From positions 1,116,001-1,180,000 of the forward strand of contig NC_089569.1 of NCBI RefSeq assembly GCF_040115645.1: a stretch of DNA of 64,000 nt, read 5' to 3'. Below, one piece after another: positions 23,901 through 37,300 of this stretch. A program made the translations under genes and the position numbers. Position 1 is the stretch's first letter, and each line of letters starts with the position of its first letter. The notes under the pieces are model-generated. The model did no database searches and was not told where the DNA came from. It was given only the letters and a program-made list of their open reading frames with translations. Origin of the DNA: Euwallacea fornicatus. Lineage: Eukaryota > Arthropoda > Insecta > Coleoptera > Curculionidae.

Positions 23901-26900
23901 TACCTTCATCATCGTCATCAATTTCCCCCATAACTTCAGGAACTCTAGGCGATGACTGTGACGTCAACTTAGCTTTGGCTTCGGCTTCCTTAATCCTTCT
24001 TTTATCACGCCTTTCCTTAACTTTCTGTCGCTTTTCGGCTTCTTTTCTTTCTTTCTCTTGCAGCCTTTGTTCCTCTCTTTCGCGTTTCTTTCTCTTTGCC
24101 TCGTCTATACGTTGCTGCTCCTCTTGCCGTTTCCTTTTATCTTCTTCTTCCAACAGCAATCGCCTTTTTCCTTCCTCATCTTGTTTAGCTTGTTTCTCTT
24201 TTTCAATTTGTTCCATCCATTCGTCATTTTTCCGTCTTCTCTCCAATAATATTCGCTCCGTGTCACTGAGATCATCACTATCACTGTCATAGAGACTATG
24301 AAAACTATTTTTAGGCATGGGCGGAAGACTTTTTTCAGGGGATTTCTCAGATTTGGAGTCAGATAAGCCGAAGATATCTTGAGAGTCTGTGTCGACCTGG
24401 AATTAAACAAAAAAAGAAAAGTTCGCCTTATGTAAAATTTTAAAACGAAAATTTACACTGGTCTACGTTGAATATAAAATATAACATAAATGAAGCTTTA
24501 CCTGCATTGGAATTGGTGTTTTGTTCCTCTCCGCAATCCCATCATCTAGAGGCTCAAAAGCAGGCAATTCATTACTTGAAATTCCAGTGTCGTCTTTTTT
24601 CGACGAACAATCACTCCTATTGATTTGCTTAACTTCTCGGTCCGACTCATCTGAACTAACTTCTTCACTTGAACTGCTTTCATCGTCTGAACTGAAGCCA
24701 GAACTTGAACTTGAACTACTGTAAGAAGTACTTATCGTTCTTCCTCGACCGAGATCAAGTTTCCTTGAATCTGAATCTTCAGCTTCATCATCACGGACGA
24801 TTTCCTCTTGGTCTGACAGGTCTTTCGATTCCTCGTCTTCGGCTGGGATGGGAGAAGGAATTTTCTTTCGTCGGAAGCTGGGCATTTTTGGTAAAGATGC
24901 ACGAAGCCCCAAACCTGAATTTCAGACAAAGAAATATATGAGCAAAATTTTTGGTGTTTTTTCCTCCATATACAGACACCTACCAACACTATCATAGCTG
25001 TAAAGATCGTTGCTTTGGTCCAACAACGCGTTAATATTATCCTTTGTCAAAGTCGCTTTTTCTACATCTTCTTTTCCCTTGGTTTGGTTGAATTTGTGAG
25101 ATTCCTCTTCCCACCTTAAAACATTATTAAAACAATTAGTTTACACAAAAGGATCATAAGGGGAGTTCAAATATACTGAGGAAGCGTCATCTTTCAATTA
25201 AATGGCAGACGAAAATAGGATGTAAAAAAGTCATTTTTCCTGAAATTTCGATAATATCACAAGAATGAATGAAATAACTAGAGAAAATTGCACTTTAGTT
25301 TGGGGGTGTAAGGAGAAATTGTTATCAAAAGTTATCTATATCTATCTGGCAAACAATAGCACGTTCAAATAACTGTAAACAGTCTTTTATCAGGAAACTC
25401 ATTTCACAAAATCTATTTACCATATTTCGAACTTCTTATATGCCGTCAACTCCACCATTTTTTTGTTGAAATCTCGTTTCAAAATGTTCTTCAGCTCGTG
25501 AGTAACTTTTGCCACAACCCCGTTAATGGTGGACGCATGAGGTATTTCCTTTCCTCCAATTTTCCTTCCTGTCCCATCCGGTATGGTGGCTCCAGGAACT
25601 TGTTGATATGGAAAACCATACGGAGCGGCTGCTGCCACAGCTGGATGCAAAGAGGGATAGTATGCCGATCCATAGGGATAAGATGGTGGATGTGGGGAGG
25701 GTCCATATGGGAAGGCTTGCCAATCGGGAGCAAACGCCAATTGAGGGCCTTGTGGAGGTGGATAAGCAAAACTAGGGGCTGTTCCTGGGTAACCTGTTAT
25801 TATTATAATTTAAAAATTAATTTTACAGAAACATTAGCGTTTAAAGTTTAGGTACACTACTATTAGTTAAGGTAAAATATTACTTACGAGGAAATCGTCC
25901 AAATAAAGCTTGGAAAGAAAAATTTTAGGTGAGACGCAACCTTTGATACACTGTTAAGCCTTGTAAGTACAAATTTACGCTTTTTCTATTAATTCAATTT
26001 AACACTGATAATTAATTTACTTTCTTTTTATTTCAAAAACAACCCAAGATTCAAAATAACTAAATAATACAATGTAACCATTCAGTACGTATGATTAATG
26101 ACATATACCAGCAAATAAAAAATGCTTACCAGCATAGGATGAATACCCTGGGTACACCCCAGGGGGTATTCCTGGCATGGGCTGCGGATAGCCGCTACCC
26201 GTCGGCAATGGTGGTTGTGGTGGGGGAGGATGAGATGGTGGATCAGGATTTGTCTAAAATTATTTTAAAGTTGGAACTTTGTCCGATTTGCCGAAAACCG
26301 ATTTGTAATCCATTGTACACTTTATTACTAATTTTGGTTTTTCTACTGGGTTTAATAGGCTTACGACCGATAAAAAGCTTTGAAACTATTATCATCATTT
26401 TTCTGAACCATGGTGAATGCGCTTTCCTTCTTGACACGTGGTGATTGAAACTCTATTTCTTGACGTGTGGCGGATAAAGATTTGTTATTAACCAATAAAA
26501 TAGAATTGTCAAAATTTGGCTAAGAATAAAGAATCAAAAGTAACATCAAACAACTCCGCGCATTTCTGCTCCTCTTAATAATACCAAACAATCTCAAACA
26601 TTATAAAATTTTGTGATTCAAAAATATCCACAGCTAGACACTTTCAATAAAACACCACCTCGAAATTTTTATTCTCCTGATAACAGAGTTTTTGACCCAA
26701 AATTTCGAAAGTTTTGATCGTCAAGAAAACAGTAGCGCACAAGAAAATTTTACTTAATTAATAAAACGCCCTTCTCAAACTTCCTGCATTTTTAACTATG
26801 TCGTAGGCAATTTCAAGAATTATAAAGAAATTTTTACTTCTTCAATTTTAGCATCTTCGGTACTACTCAAGCTAGACATGCTCATCCTGTCATCGTCCTT

Positions 26901-29900
26901 ATCAAACTTGAATTCATTCTTCAAATCCCTTCTGTCAATTGGACTGTAATTCTTTTCCCCGGTTAGCAACTCGTCTTCGCTGGACGAAATATCGCTGCCA
27001 AGTTTAATCTGTTCTTGCACTTTTTTCAGAAGAGCTGTCGTTTCGAGGGCTTCTTTTTGTTTAGCAATCACAGTCTGGAAATTAAGAATAAACACTGGTA
27101 TGATATATGATATATGAATTGCATATTTGTAGACTTTTGTTTCACTTTTATATACGATTTGCAATAAGTCGAAATAAGATGAATTGCAGAATTAGAACTT
27201 GCCAAATAAATTACCTGTTCGAGTGCAAATTGATGCCATTCCAAATACACTTCATGTGACAGAAATGGCGATGGAGGCGTTGTTAGAGGCAGTTCCTCCG
27301 TTGGTTTTTCTTCAGTCACCGACGGCGCCATAGGGTTAATTGGCATGTCACTCAAAGATACACTAGATCGATCTGAAAAATGTTATTTCTATCGTCGGTA
27401 CAAATTTAATTATTGACTCGTAATATATCCAAATCAATAAAACTAAATATAGTGAATTTAGTTAGAAGATCAAGTCACCAATAAATTTATCTAAAAGATA
27501 ACTTCCACGAAAACTACGAAAATAATTCATACTTTATTTTCATATGAACGTTTCCAAGGAAACTATCTTCTTGATAAATTTACCTACACCTCGTTTTATA
27601 GGCGCCAAACAAATTAAACAATACTATACCATCATCACTATCTAAAGACGTGGGCAAGGCTAATGCTTTCGGTAATTTCAAGAGATCTGCGGGCATTTTA
27701 TCTGGCAAGCCACCGTCTTTAGCAGTGGCGCTATCCTCGTCAGAATCAACACTCATTGTTAAAAATGGCGGAGCCATGCCACCACCACCCTTATCCTTCA
27801 ATAACAAAGCGATTCTTGTGTCTAGATCTAGCGGTTTGTCCTCTTCAACCTGCAAATACCATGTAAAAGGAGCAAAATAATAATAACTTTCTCACTACTT
27901 TTTCTTTTTCCTTTTTCGGCTCTTCCCTCTCCCGATCCCTGTCCCTCTTACTACGGTGATGTTTGCTTTTCCTGTCCCGATCTCTATCCTTATCTTTATC
28001 ACGTTCACGCTCTTTAGGTCTATCCCGTTCTCTAAAAACAAATTAACATCATATTGCTACTGGTGAAGAATTTACTTTTTCAACATGTAATGAACAAGGG
28101 AAAATCAGTATGAAGTTCTGTGATTATGTTAAAGTTAAGTGAATGATTTTCAAAACCTGGTATTATCTGTAAGTCCTTGTTCCCGTTGATAAAAAAAAAG
28201 GTTAAATGTACACTTTTGAAGCACTTTGATGGATATCACATTAAAACTAAAGTTTGTTCTTAAAGAGTTAAATAATAATAAAGTGTACGGAGTTGCTATT
28301 GGTTTTACCTACATACCTTTCTTTGTCTTTCTCTCTCCTAGTACTACTAGTACTGCTGCTATCGCTTCCAGGCCATTTGGGCTGACTACCAAAAGCACCA
28401 TCCCACTGGTCCGCTGTTGGCCATTGCGGCTGAGCAATTGGCCAGGGGGATGGGGGAGGGGCCATATGTGCGTGATAGGGGCTTGGTGTCGCAAAAGTAT
28501 ACGAGGCCGGCGCAGCAGGAATTGAAGCGTTGACTGCCATTGGATGGAATTCAAATCTATGACAAATTTGTTAATTAGAAGATATAATTGATTACGTAAC
28601 TATAAAACGGGCGTTCGACAATTTTGTGAAAATACTTACGGTATTGGTGTGTTGCCAGTGGACCCAAAGCTAGCGGAATATTCGCTGGGTGTGTTTGCGT
28701 ATCCCACATCCGCACTAGCGGGCGTGGAATATTCTCTGAAAGTATTAACAAAATAATTGAATTGGATTAGTTTAGATGAAACCTGAAGCTTACTGTTGCG
28801 AGGGAAACAGCAGTATTCAAGCTTCTTAAGCTCGTGCGATGTTTAGGATGATAAATTATAATTACCTATAACTTCTAGAAGTGCTGTATCGATCCCTCTC
28901 TCTATCATAGCGATCCCGATCTCTATCCCTATCCCTGTCTCGATCCTTTTTTGAGCCCCGCGAATATTCCTCTCCATAATCGTCTGACAACCGAGAATGA
29001 TACCTTTCTTCTTTATCCTTTGATTTGTACTTTAATCGCTCATCAAGGTTATCTTCTCCTGGATCATAAGGCAATCTAAACAATGTAAAAAATCAAAGTA
29101 GCTTTTGCTTTCAATTATGTCCTTGAATTTTCTACCTATCATCATCATCTTTGAGTTTTTCAGATGTTTCTTTTAGTGGTTCCTCAACTACAGGAGGAGG
29201 TGGCTTTTTTGAAGTGGTAAGATTTTCAAACGTTTCTTTACACTTTTGTCCAAACGGATCTAAAAACACCTCCAAAATTTTGCCCATTACACTGGTATTG
29301 TTCAGTTTTTCCACGCATTGTTTGGCCGATTTGACTTCTTCATAAACAACTCTGCCTATACCTATATTTTTACAAATTAATACAAAAGTGTTACATATAA
29401 CTGAGAAAATGATAATAATGTACTTACCTAAATGTTTATTTGTGATAGGGTGGTAATATATAAACAATTCTTCAATGACTCCAAATTTTTGAACTATGTC
29501 TTTCAAAAACTGTTTGTCAATATTATCATTCAATTGAAATATTGTTACTTCAATGGAGGGAGGATCTCCTACATAATTTTGATCAATTTTAAACCTGAAA
29601 TTCATTTTTACGTTTTGAAAAGGCCTAAATACAACCGGCCTCTGAAAAAGTTTAAATACAAACAAAACTACACACCAATGCCTATATTTAATATCATAGA
29701 TGTACAACGTTACCTTTACAATAATTTAATATGCTATAATTGGATGCAATTTTCATTTTGCCGTATATAAAAAATTATAACAGCTGGCAGAGTATGAACC
29801 TCCAATCGTCAAGAGAGGCTTACAGGCAAGTTTTAGAAAAGTAAAGTAACTAAATTCAAACTAGTTAGCACTGTAGGCTTTGAGCCTCCGAATATATGTT

Positions 29901-31335
29901 TCATCCACTGCCTTAGGTTCGATGTAATTCAAATAAATCAAAGTCCTTGTAACTTTATCAAGAAGATATTTTGCACTACTTATATGTTTTGAATTCGTTT
30001 TACTGACATTAATCTGGACAATAAGGAATGACGCTGCGCTTTTAGCGATATCTAGACAGAGATGTTTCTGAGGACGGAAATATTTTAGACATACAAGACA
30101 ATTTTATGGATAAAAGTTTACACAAATGCAAATTAAGTTGGAAAAAGGTCGGAGGGAATATAAAGAAAACCAATCTTGTTATATGTATTAATCTTTTGTG
30201 GGAACTTGATGTGAGCAGTTCAAGTATATTATGATATTTATACATCGCCCTGGTAAACGCGCTCGCAAATGGTAACTCGAATTCAAGGTGATCATGAACT
30301 TTTCCAATACTCCCCGTACAAATATCCGATCCATGACGTCAGCATTTAATTTGACATCCATCAAAATTCACGTTGTAATTATTTTAATAATTTTCGTTTC
30401 TTTTTCATTTTTTCGAAGAAATTACTTCGTATTTCTAGAAAAAATTGGAAAAATCTTGCCAATTTATTAGTTCCCAACTTAATATTAGGTAAACTTAAGT
30501 ATTTTATCATTTTAAGGTTAGAATAGGTTACTGAACTAAAGACCTTTCAAAGGGGCCTTATGGATAATATTTTTTCTTGGTTCACTCAGATTTAAAGCTA
30601 CCGCGTCTGATTTATTGGACAAATTTTCATTTTAGGGTCGAAATTTGCTATTCACGATAAATTGCGCAATATTTATGTAAATTTTTTTCTACTTTCCACA
30701 TTGTAATATACATTTATTGTACATTTAGAGTTGAATTTTTCACTAGTGTTTATAAACTGAACTACTAGTATTTTCATGCAATCAAGCAAAGTATAGGGCT
30801 ATTAAAAAGAACACTCAAAAATACTATTAAGAAAAACATAAAAACACTGCCTTCAATTCATCATTAAGTGAAACTTTGATTTGTTTTAACACCATGTTTA
30901 GATCCAGGAATTCACTACTGATGAATCAATATGCAATAATGTTGTTACTCCAACATAATAAACAATAATTATTTAGTGATTATAAGGATTATTATAGTTG
31001 TGGAGTTATTTGAATTTTGCTGAATGAAAACAAACCATAGAAACTTGAAATATCTAAATATTGTTATAAATTTTTAGTTAATAGTTTTCTTACCGAGGTA
31101 CAGGCACATCTAGAGCTTCCAGTCGAGTCCATATCCTGGTCAAGTGTGACCGAGGATCTCGTAAACTTACAGGAGGATAGGAGTTATCATTGGGAACTAA
31201 TCCATCATATCTGTAAAGCTTTGAGGCACCTTTTACCAGAAAAGGATCTACAAGTAGTTTATAGTTTTTTGGTTTGCCCTGGACAGGACCAGTTTGTTGA
31301 CTATGTGAATGTGATCGATGATCCATCCCATTCAT
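20985..31335 (-). CDS. Set1: Set1/SETD1 histone H3K4 methyltransferase
   Basis: Catalytic subunit of the SET1/COMPASS complex; methylates histone H3 Lys4 in the nucleus. Coding exons (minus): 31335-31094, 29594-29428, 29361-29136, 29075-28866, 28735-28640, 28556-28317, 28031-27896, 27849-27630, 27372-27215, 27074-26838, 26253-26130, 25908-25888, 25793-25421, 25114-24984, 24914-24502, 24396-23904, 23845-23703, 23535-23437, 23375-23214, 23155-22984, 22926-22756, 22591-22475, 22158-21977, 21412-21242, 21158-20985. They sum to 1,626 codons in one frame. In order: SET1 N-terminal block (YRYDGLVPND, LTRIWTRLE), RRM (about 81-190), RD-rich and proline-rich disordered parts, an acidic/serine region, a Glu/Lys/Arg coiled coil (about 1040-1150), DHGY fitting an HCF-binding motif (about 1276), N-SET, the WDR5-binding GCARTEGYY (about 1412), SET (HDWGLFA, RFINHSCN/PNCYA, ITYDYKFP) and post-SET CLCGATTCRGTLN. 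All key SET residues are present. Confidence 0.96.
25888..25908 (-). other. Set1: Set1 21-nt micro-exon
   Basis: Between the exons at 26130-26253 and 25421-25793 lies a 21-base segment with an acceptor (TTTCTTTCCAAG) and a strong donor (GTAAGTAA). Phase is 1 on both sides. Including it gives Ala-Leu-Phe-Gly-Arg-Phe-Pro-Arg across the junction; skipping it joins the neighbours in frame as well (...YAG-YPG...). It lies in the proline-rich, probably disordered part of the protein. It may be a cassette exon. Confidence 0.55.
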
Positions 31336-31337
31336 TC

Positions 31338-31500
31338 CTGTAAGAAATACAATAACATTTGCTCATAACAAAACTTTGCAAACAGATACATACCTTAGTC
31401 CGATTAAACAGTTAAATTAATACAATTTTGGAAAAGTAACAACAAATAAACAAGAGGTCACAACTGAATCAGCTGGGATCGAATTTTAGAACAATGGGCA
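31338..31500 (-). promoter_or_regulatory. Set1: Set1 5' untranslated intron and start region
   Basis: On the minus strand the ATG exon begins at 31337 just after an acceptor (TTTCTTACAG). Upstream, CTAAG/GTATGTATC gives a donor with the exon ending at 31394, so the transcript probably begins with a non-coding exon upstream of 31394. No TATA box is evident. The transcription start itself cannot be fixed from sequence. Confidence 0.5.
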
Positions 31501-32954
31501 TTTTAGATGCAGTTCAATTTTGATCAGATAATAAGAGCGTCATTTAATGAACAGATTTTAATTGAAATTCGATATTATTTTTTTATCTGAAGACGACTAT
31601 GCTGAATTATTTGGAGAGCTAAGTTGTGCTAGGATCTCTTCTTTAGATAGGTAAACCTAACCTCGATTTATGTCAAACGTGAAAGTTGGCGTTTGATTTA
31701 CTGTCAAAATAAAGTTTTTTTTTTGTATAGGGCAAGGATTTTAGGTATTTTTGAGAATTAAGACCAAGGAAAATTTTGTTTATTTTATACAATATAATTA
31801 AAAAAATGTACATAAAAACTCCAGCAGAAATTAAATCATCGAAGGGACGTTTGCGATAAATCCAGATGTTCTGCAATAGATGATAAATAGCTTAATCAGG
31901 GTTTTACGTTCACAGTTATCCGCCCTATTTATTAATACAATATTGCAAAACATAAAAAAAGTAAAACGCCATTACGTCCCAAAGCGTGTTTTCCATCGAG
32001 CATTGACTGACATTGACAAATACTTTATCGACCTAATCAACACATCGATAGCGACAATGACACACACCCTCGGCAATATTTGAATAAAAATGTACTCAGT
32101 GGTATACGTTAATTTAAAATTTAATAATCTCAAAATTATACAAATCAGACATGGATGGAAAACTCTGCCATTGAAAGCTGGAACTATACTGAACATCACA
32201 GTATAGTTATAACGACAGGGTTTTCTCAATGCTTAATAGTACCCACTACTGAAGAAACTTATCACAAAGGTCTTCCCCTTCCTAATATTGCATGAGGATG
32301 TGAGTATGAAAATATTTAAAAGAACTTATTTTTATCTATAAAAAGAAAAATTCAGTGAACCACAGATTGGCATCTCTAACTTTCGTGTGCCGGAAAGTTC
32401 TGTTAAAATATCTATATTCTGTTTAATCGATCTCGATATTCTATCTATTTTTCTTTTTCTACTTGCAGACTCGTAAGCCCTGCACCACTCTAAATAATGG
32501 CGGGAATGTTGAAAATGGAAATAATTGAGCTAAAATAAAATTTGTGAAAAAATGCATTCGTATATTGGTAAAATTAAAAAGTTAGTTAAAATGTAACATG
32601 GAAAATGATAGTAGTCAGCAGTATAGTCTAGTAAGTTTAAACCGAAGTGCCTGATAATTGATAAGTTCACTACTGTCATTTGAACATAATCATATTTTGA
32701 ATTATATTGCATGAAATATGAGTCATAGAATTTGATAATCCGTAATAGTAGTATATCGCTAATGTTAAGAAGAAACCTTTATTAGACAGACGATAAGGTA
32801 CAGAACCTAAAAACCTTTTCACCATACAAGTTTACAGTGCATGCCTTGAAAGTATCACATAAACTACCGTTCCAGTTCATAGACTAAAATTCTTAATAAG
32901 TATTTATTAGCCCCACGGCAACCCACCTACAGCAAATTCTATACCTACAATAAT
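31501..32954. other. Divergent intergenic region
   Basis: About 1.4 kb between the head of Set1 (minus) and the head of the NUDT14-like gene (plus). No coding region is supported; open frames at 31880-32083 and 31972-32229 overlap on opposite strands and lack motifs. It must contain promoters for both directions, but no core element can be named. Confidence 0.5.
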
Positions 32955-33599
32955 ATGGAGGACATATCTAATGTCTTTATTACAGACTATATTCCTACCA
33001 TTTATACTACGCCAGCCTCTCTAAAATACATGCAGGCCAGCAAACCAAAAAGTGCAGATGTCTTTTTAGAAAGAAATGGAGTTGTTATAATATTATACAA
33101 TAAAACTAAAGATGTACTAGTCCTAGTGAAACAATTCAGACCTTCGGTATATTTCCAATTAATTCCCGAAGCTGAAAGAGTCAAGTTGGGAACCGCTATT
33201 GAAGTCAGTAAATTCAACCCAGAAGAAGCAATTACCCTGGAGTTTTGTGCAGGTCTGGAAGATAAAAATATTCCATCTGAGGTAGTGGCCCAGGAAGAAA
33301 TTCTTGAAGAATGTGGGTATAAAGTTCCTGTTGAGAGTCTAGAGAAGGTGTTCAAATATTGCAATCTATCTGAGACAACTGGTGCACAAACTACTCTGTT
33401 TTACTGTGAAGTCACTGAAGATCAGCGAATAAGTGAAGGAGGAGGAAGTGCTGTTGAACATGAAATTGTTAATGTTATTGAAATGAAAGTTGAGGATGTG
33501 CTTAAATATGTTAGCCAAAGCTATGTTTGTTCACCTGCTAATTTTCTGTTTGCTTTGAATTGGTTTTTGTACCATAAATACAACAAGATTACTGAATGA
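32955..33599 (+). CDS. NUDT14-like UDP-sugar pyrophosphatase
   Basis: An intronless frame of 214 residues; the ATG is the first in frame, preceded by a stop-rich leader. The family hydrolyses UDP-glucose (and ADP-ribose) to sugar phosphate plus nucleoside monophosphate in the cytosol, using Mg2+. Family features seen: LVKQFRPSVYF (residues 58-67), the FCAGLEDKN lead into the Nudix box (100-122), ETTGAQTTLFYCEVT, an acidic GGG loop (EGGGSAVEHEIVNVIE) and the C-terminal FLFALNWFL helix. Length fits human NUDT14 (about 222). The Nudix box is loose: Gly100, Glu115, Glu118, Glu119 and Gly121 match the consensus, but position 106 is Ile rather than Glu and 114 is Glu rather than Arg. Exact substrate is inference. 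Confidence 0.9.
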   Translation: MEDISNVFITDYIPTIYTTPASLKYMQASKPKSADVFLERNGVVIILYNKTKDVLVLVKQFRPSVYFQLIPEAERVKLGTAIEVSKFNPEEAITLEFCAGLEDKNIPSEVVAQEEILEECGYKVPVESLEKVFKYCNLSETTGAQTTLFYCEVTEDQRISEGGGSAVEHEIVNVIEMKVEDVLKYVSQSYVCSPANFLFALNWFLYHKYNKITE

Positions 33600-34353
33600 A
33601 AAGTTAGATTTTTATTTCAATTAAAAATCCCCAAGTGTTGACTTATATATAAGGTATTCTTTAAGATTTAAATATTTATACTGTTGTCATTGAAATGGGT
33701 GAAATTGCAAGAATGAAGTTTCAGTTCAAGGTAGCTTTTATTATTTTCTCCGTACAGGGTGTAGCAATTAAAATTAGTTAAAAGGATTACAGAAGCAGTA
33801 AAAGGTGCAATATGTGTTTTAAATTGCAACTATTAATAATGCTTTGAAATTTTTATCCGTGTAACGGATAAAACGTCCTGCGATGGAAGAATTTATAAAT
33901 CTCGTCTAAACTGTGGAAAAACTTTGATGAAATAATTATATTACTGAGGATTGTTTGTCAGCCGCATATTTTTTTTAATTAGTTTTTTCCATCTCACATT
34001 TGCTTTGATTCTTTGCAGTTAATTGCACTATTCCTGCTTAAGGTATACAACCAATCAAGAACTAGACACGATGCAAATCTAATTATTTGACACTGAAAAC
34101 AAGATATCAATAAAAATGTATTTTTGTATTGATATCAGCTTCCTCCTTTCCTCTGAAAACTTATCTCCCTGACGGCGCATTCGAGCTTCCGTTGAAGATG
34201 ATAATGGCCATAACATGGAAATTTCAGTCTTCATTTAAAAATGCCATTCATCTGGCTAAATTAATTCTTTCGGTTTTAGTGCTCGATTTTTAAAATGTGT
34301 CTTCCATAATTTTTTTATTTTTACTTTGTGTTCCATCGGTTCTAGATTACATC
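33600..34353. other. Intergenic, no gene seen
   Basis: AT-rich gap between the NUDT14-like gene and the signal-peptide exon at 34354. A TACAGGGTGTAGC repeat-end motif lies near 33755. No poly(A) site could be chosen with confidence. Confidence 0.45.
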
Positions 34354-37300
34354 ATGAATTTGTGTAACATTTTTATTATTTTTTTTGTGTTTTCGTGTAT
34401 TTTGTTTGTTAACTACGCATTAGGATTTTCATGTAAGTGTTTAGAAGATATTTATTAATTGCAGTGCAAAAGTATTTAGTTTTAGTCAAGTTGCTTAGTG
34501 ATTTCGTGTAGTTTGTAAAACTCTTTAGTTTTCACCCTTAAAGTGTTAAGTGAGAATTTTTGATTGATTAGGTCCCACAATAACTGTTGGGTAATTATCC
34601 AAATTTAAATTGATCTTACAATTTTGAAATTTTGTGATTAACGATGATTTGATGATTTCTACGCCAATAAATTTCTAAGAAAATTATCCCTCTCATATTT
34701 TCTATAAGTGAAAAAATTTGCAACTGAATTGGTAAACATACAGTAGCGTAGCGGTGGGACATTTGAAGAACACAATGCACTCTCTCCCTATACCGACAGA
34801 AGAGAAAATTTTGACGGATTCTAAATATAGAAACAGACCCCCTGGGGCAATCAATAACTGGGACGACCCTTCTCCAAACATTGTCCCTAAACGATAAAGT
34901 ATTCAATATAGATAGTGTACAGTGGCACCAATTTAAAATTAAAATGAGCGAAGAGTGTCAAGACTCTATTGGACTTCCTTCCTAAGGCCAAATTATTAAG
35001 AAAGTAATGAGAGAATAAAATTCTTACTAAGTTGAATTAACGAAATTTCGTTATGATAAAGCGCAAATTCATATATTAACCCATTGCAGCTTGCAAAACT
35101 CCAACTTTAAACTATGGTAGAATTAGATCAAGGCAAAGAGGCCGGGCGGTAAAATTTCTTTGCAGTCCTGGCTATCAGTTGGCAGGGGAGAGAACGGCAT
35201 TCTGTAAAAATGGTACATGGGACGTTCCAATTCCGAAATGTGTTCGTAAGTACTTGCAGAACAGGTCAGTTTTTTGGATTAATGATTGGGTACAGGAGGA
35301 TCGTGCACCAAGAGAGATTCACCTCCTCAGAATGGATTGATTTTGCCCACATATAACGGAGGAGTGCTAAATTTCTATTGCCAACAGGGTTTTGAATTAA
35401 ATGGTCCTGCGGCTATTTTCTGTGATGGTTTCAACTGGGACAATCATAGACCTTCATGTATTCGTAAGGACTTAATTTTGATATTACACGCTCTCGTGAG
35501 GAAAGCAATACGCCTTCTTCTGCTACTACTAAACCGCGTACAGAGTGACAATATGAAAATTTACAATGGCTATATATGTGATGAAAAAAGATACCAAAAA
35601 TTCCTCGAAATAATTTCTACAATATTAAGAGAGCTCCAAAATAATGTATTACCAATCCATCCTTACTTACCCCCTCATCCACAGCCACCCCAACTAAATA
35701 ATGTTAAATGATATCCCTTTACTTGTAATACCTTATCTTAAAGCTCTCAAAAAATGCTTTTCTAAGATACCCCACAAAGCTACATTTGATGAAGCAGTAT
35801 TTGATTAATCTAATTAAAATTTAACGATTGTTACATTGATATTGAATAAATTAAGTAGTTATATATTTTAATTATATAGGTTTTAATTAATTTGCCAAAA
35901 GCTGTTTGATCAATTATAATTTTGTAGGATAAAATCGAAAAGCATTTTTTGATAGCTTCAAGATGAGATATCACAAGTAATATATCATTTTGGTCTCCCG
36001 TTGATATCGTAGAAATTATACGGAGGAATTTTTAATACCTTTTTTTGTTATCCACATATAGCCATTGTAAGTTTTCAAATTATCCCTGTATGTAAATATG
36101 TATGCAAAGCTGGGTGAAAACGTTTTTTAGGAATCATTTGACCTCTATTTTGTATGTTTCATTAATAAAGTATATTGGGTGTTTTCAAGATACAAGTCAG
36201 CAGTTAAGAAAAAAATACCTTTTCACGTTATTCGCCTTCATTTCAGCCCTGAAAAGATTAAAGAGAAATCCTCTTCTTTCTATTCTAGTCGATTCGAAGT
36301 CTATTTGTTTTCGTTTTCAGGGAACATCTTTTATGCTTTTATTCCGTTTGAAAGTGGACATCAAGTCTTTGCATACACTTTCGTCCTTTCTTCCTCAATC
36401 CTAGAGTGACGCGCAACTGCATCGCAAATTAGAATTTTTTTTTAAGGAGCAAACACAAAGCTAAAGCTTTTTTGCGATTTCGAAGACCCCGATCTTTGCC
36501 ACTGGACTCACGACTTAAATCATGACATGGATTGGGTGCGAGACAGCTATAAGACCCCCACCGGCTACTCAATGCCTACAGGACCTAGTTTTGATCACAC
36601 TAAAGGGAACGGATCAAATGGTATGTTTCGACAAAAGCATATTAAGGGGTTGAGGTACTGATTTTATAAAGATATACCAAAAATGAGCCCACTTTTATGG
36701 GGATTAAACTTTTCAACTTTGCCATACAGAAGAGCGGTTTTCAAGTTGATGTTATGATAAATGAAGACTGTACTGTATAAAGTGTGGTAAAATGTTTTGC
36801 CACATGTGTGCATTTGCTTTACGTTCCATGGTGAATCCTCACGAGCATAATAAAATTTGTTTTCCTATATTATCTAGATTCACCTCTTATCTAGAGAACA
36901 CGATGATTCTCTGAGAGGTGTACGCAAGATCCTCAGTATCGGTTTTAAGAATTAAAGCCCAGAAACTGCTTCACTTCCCAGTGCTTACTACTAATGGAAA
37001 ATTGAGATACATAAAAAGCAAATATTTTTTAAATTTTTAGGTCACTACATGTATCTGGAATCTTCGTCCAGGAGAATTAATGATACTGCAAGATTAATTT
37101 CTCCCATGTACGACAAGATGGACGGAAATATCTGTTTAGAGTTTTGGTATCATATGTATGGAAGAACTACAGGTAACAATACTTCAGACTTTATGTTCAT
37201 GCTGTTAACTGTTTGAGTGCAGGCACTCTGAGAGCGTATTTGAGGAGAATCAGCGATCCGTGGCCGGTAATCCCGAAAAACGCAATTTTCTCTAAAAGTG

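Noticed and set aside
23642..24292. 216-codon open frame on the plus strand
   Set aside because: Exact antisense of the Set1 coiled-coil exon; its Ser/Leu/Phe-rich translation is a mirror of Lys/Glu codons.
31146..31343. Plus-strand open frame over the first Set1 exon
   Set aside because: Antisense shadow of a conserved Set1 exon.
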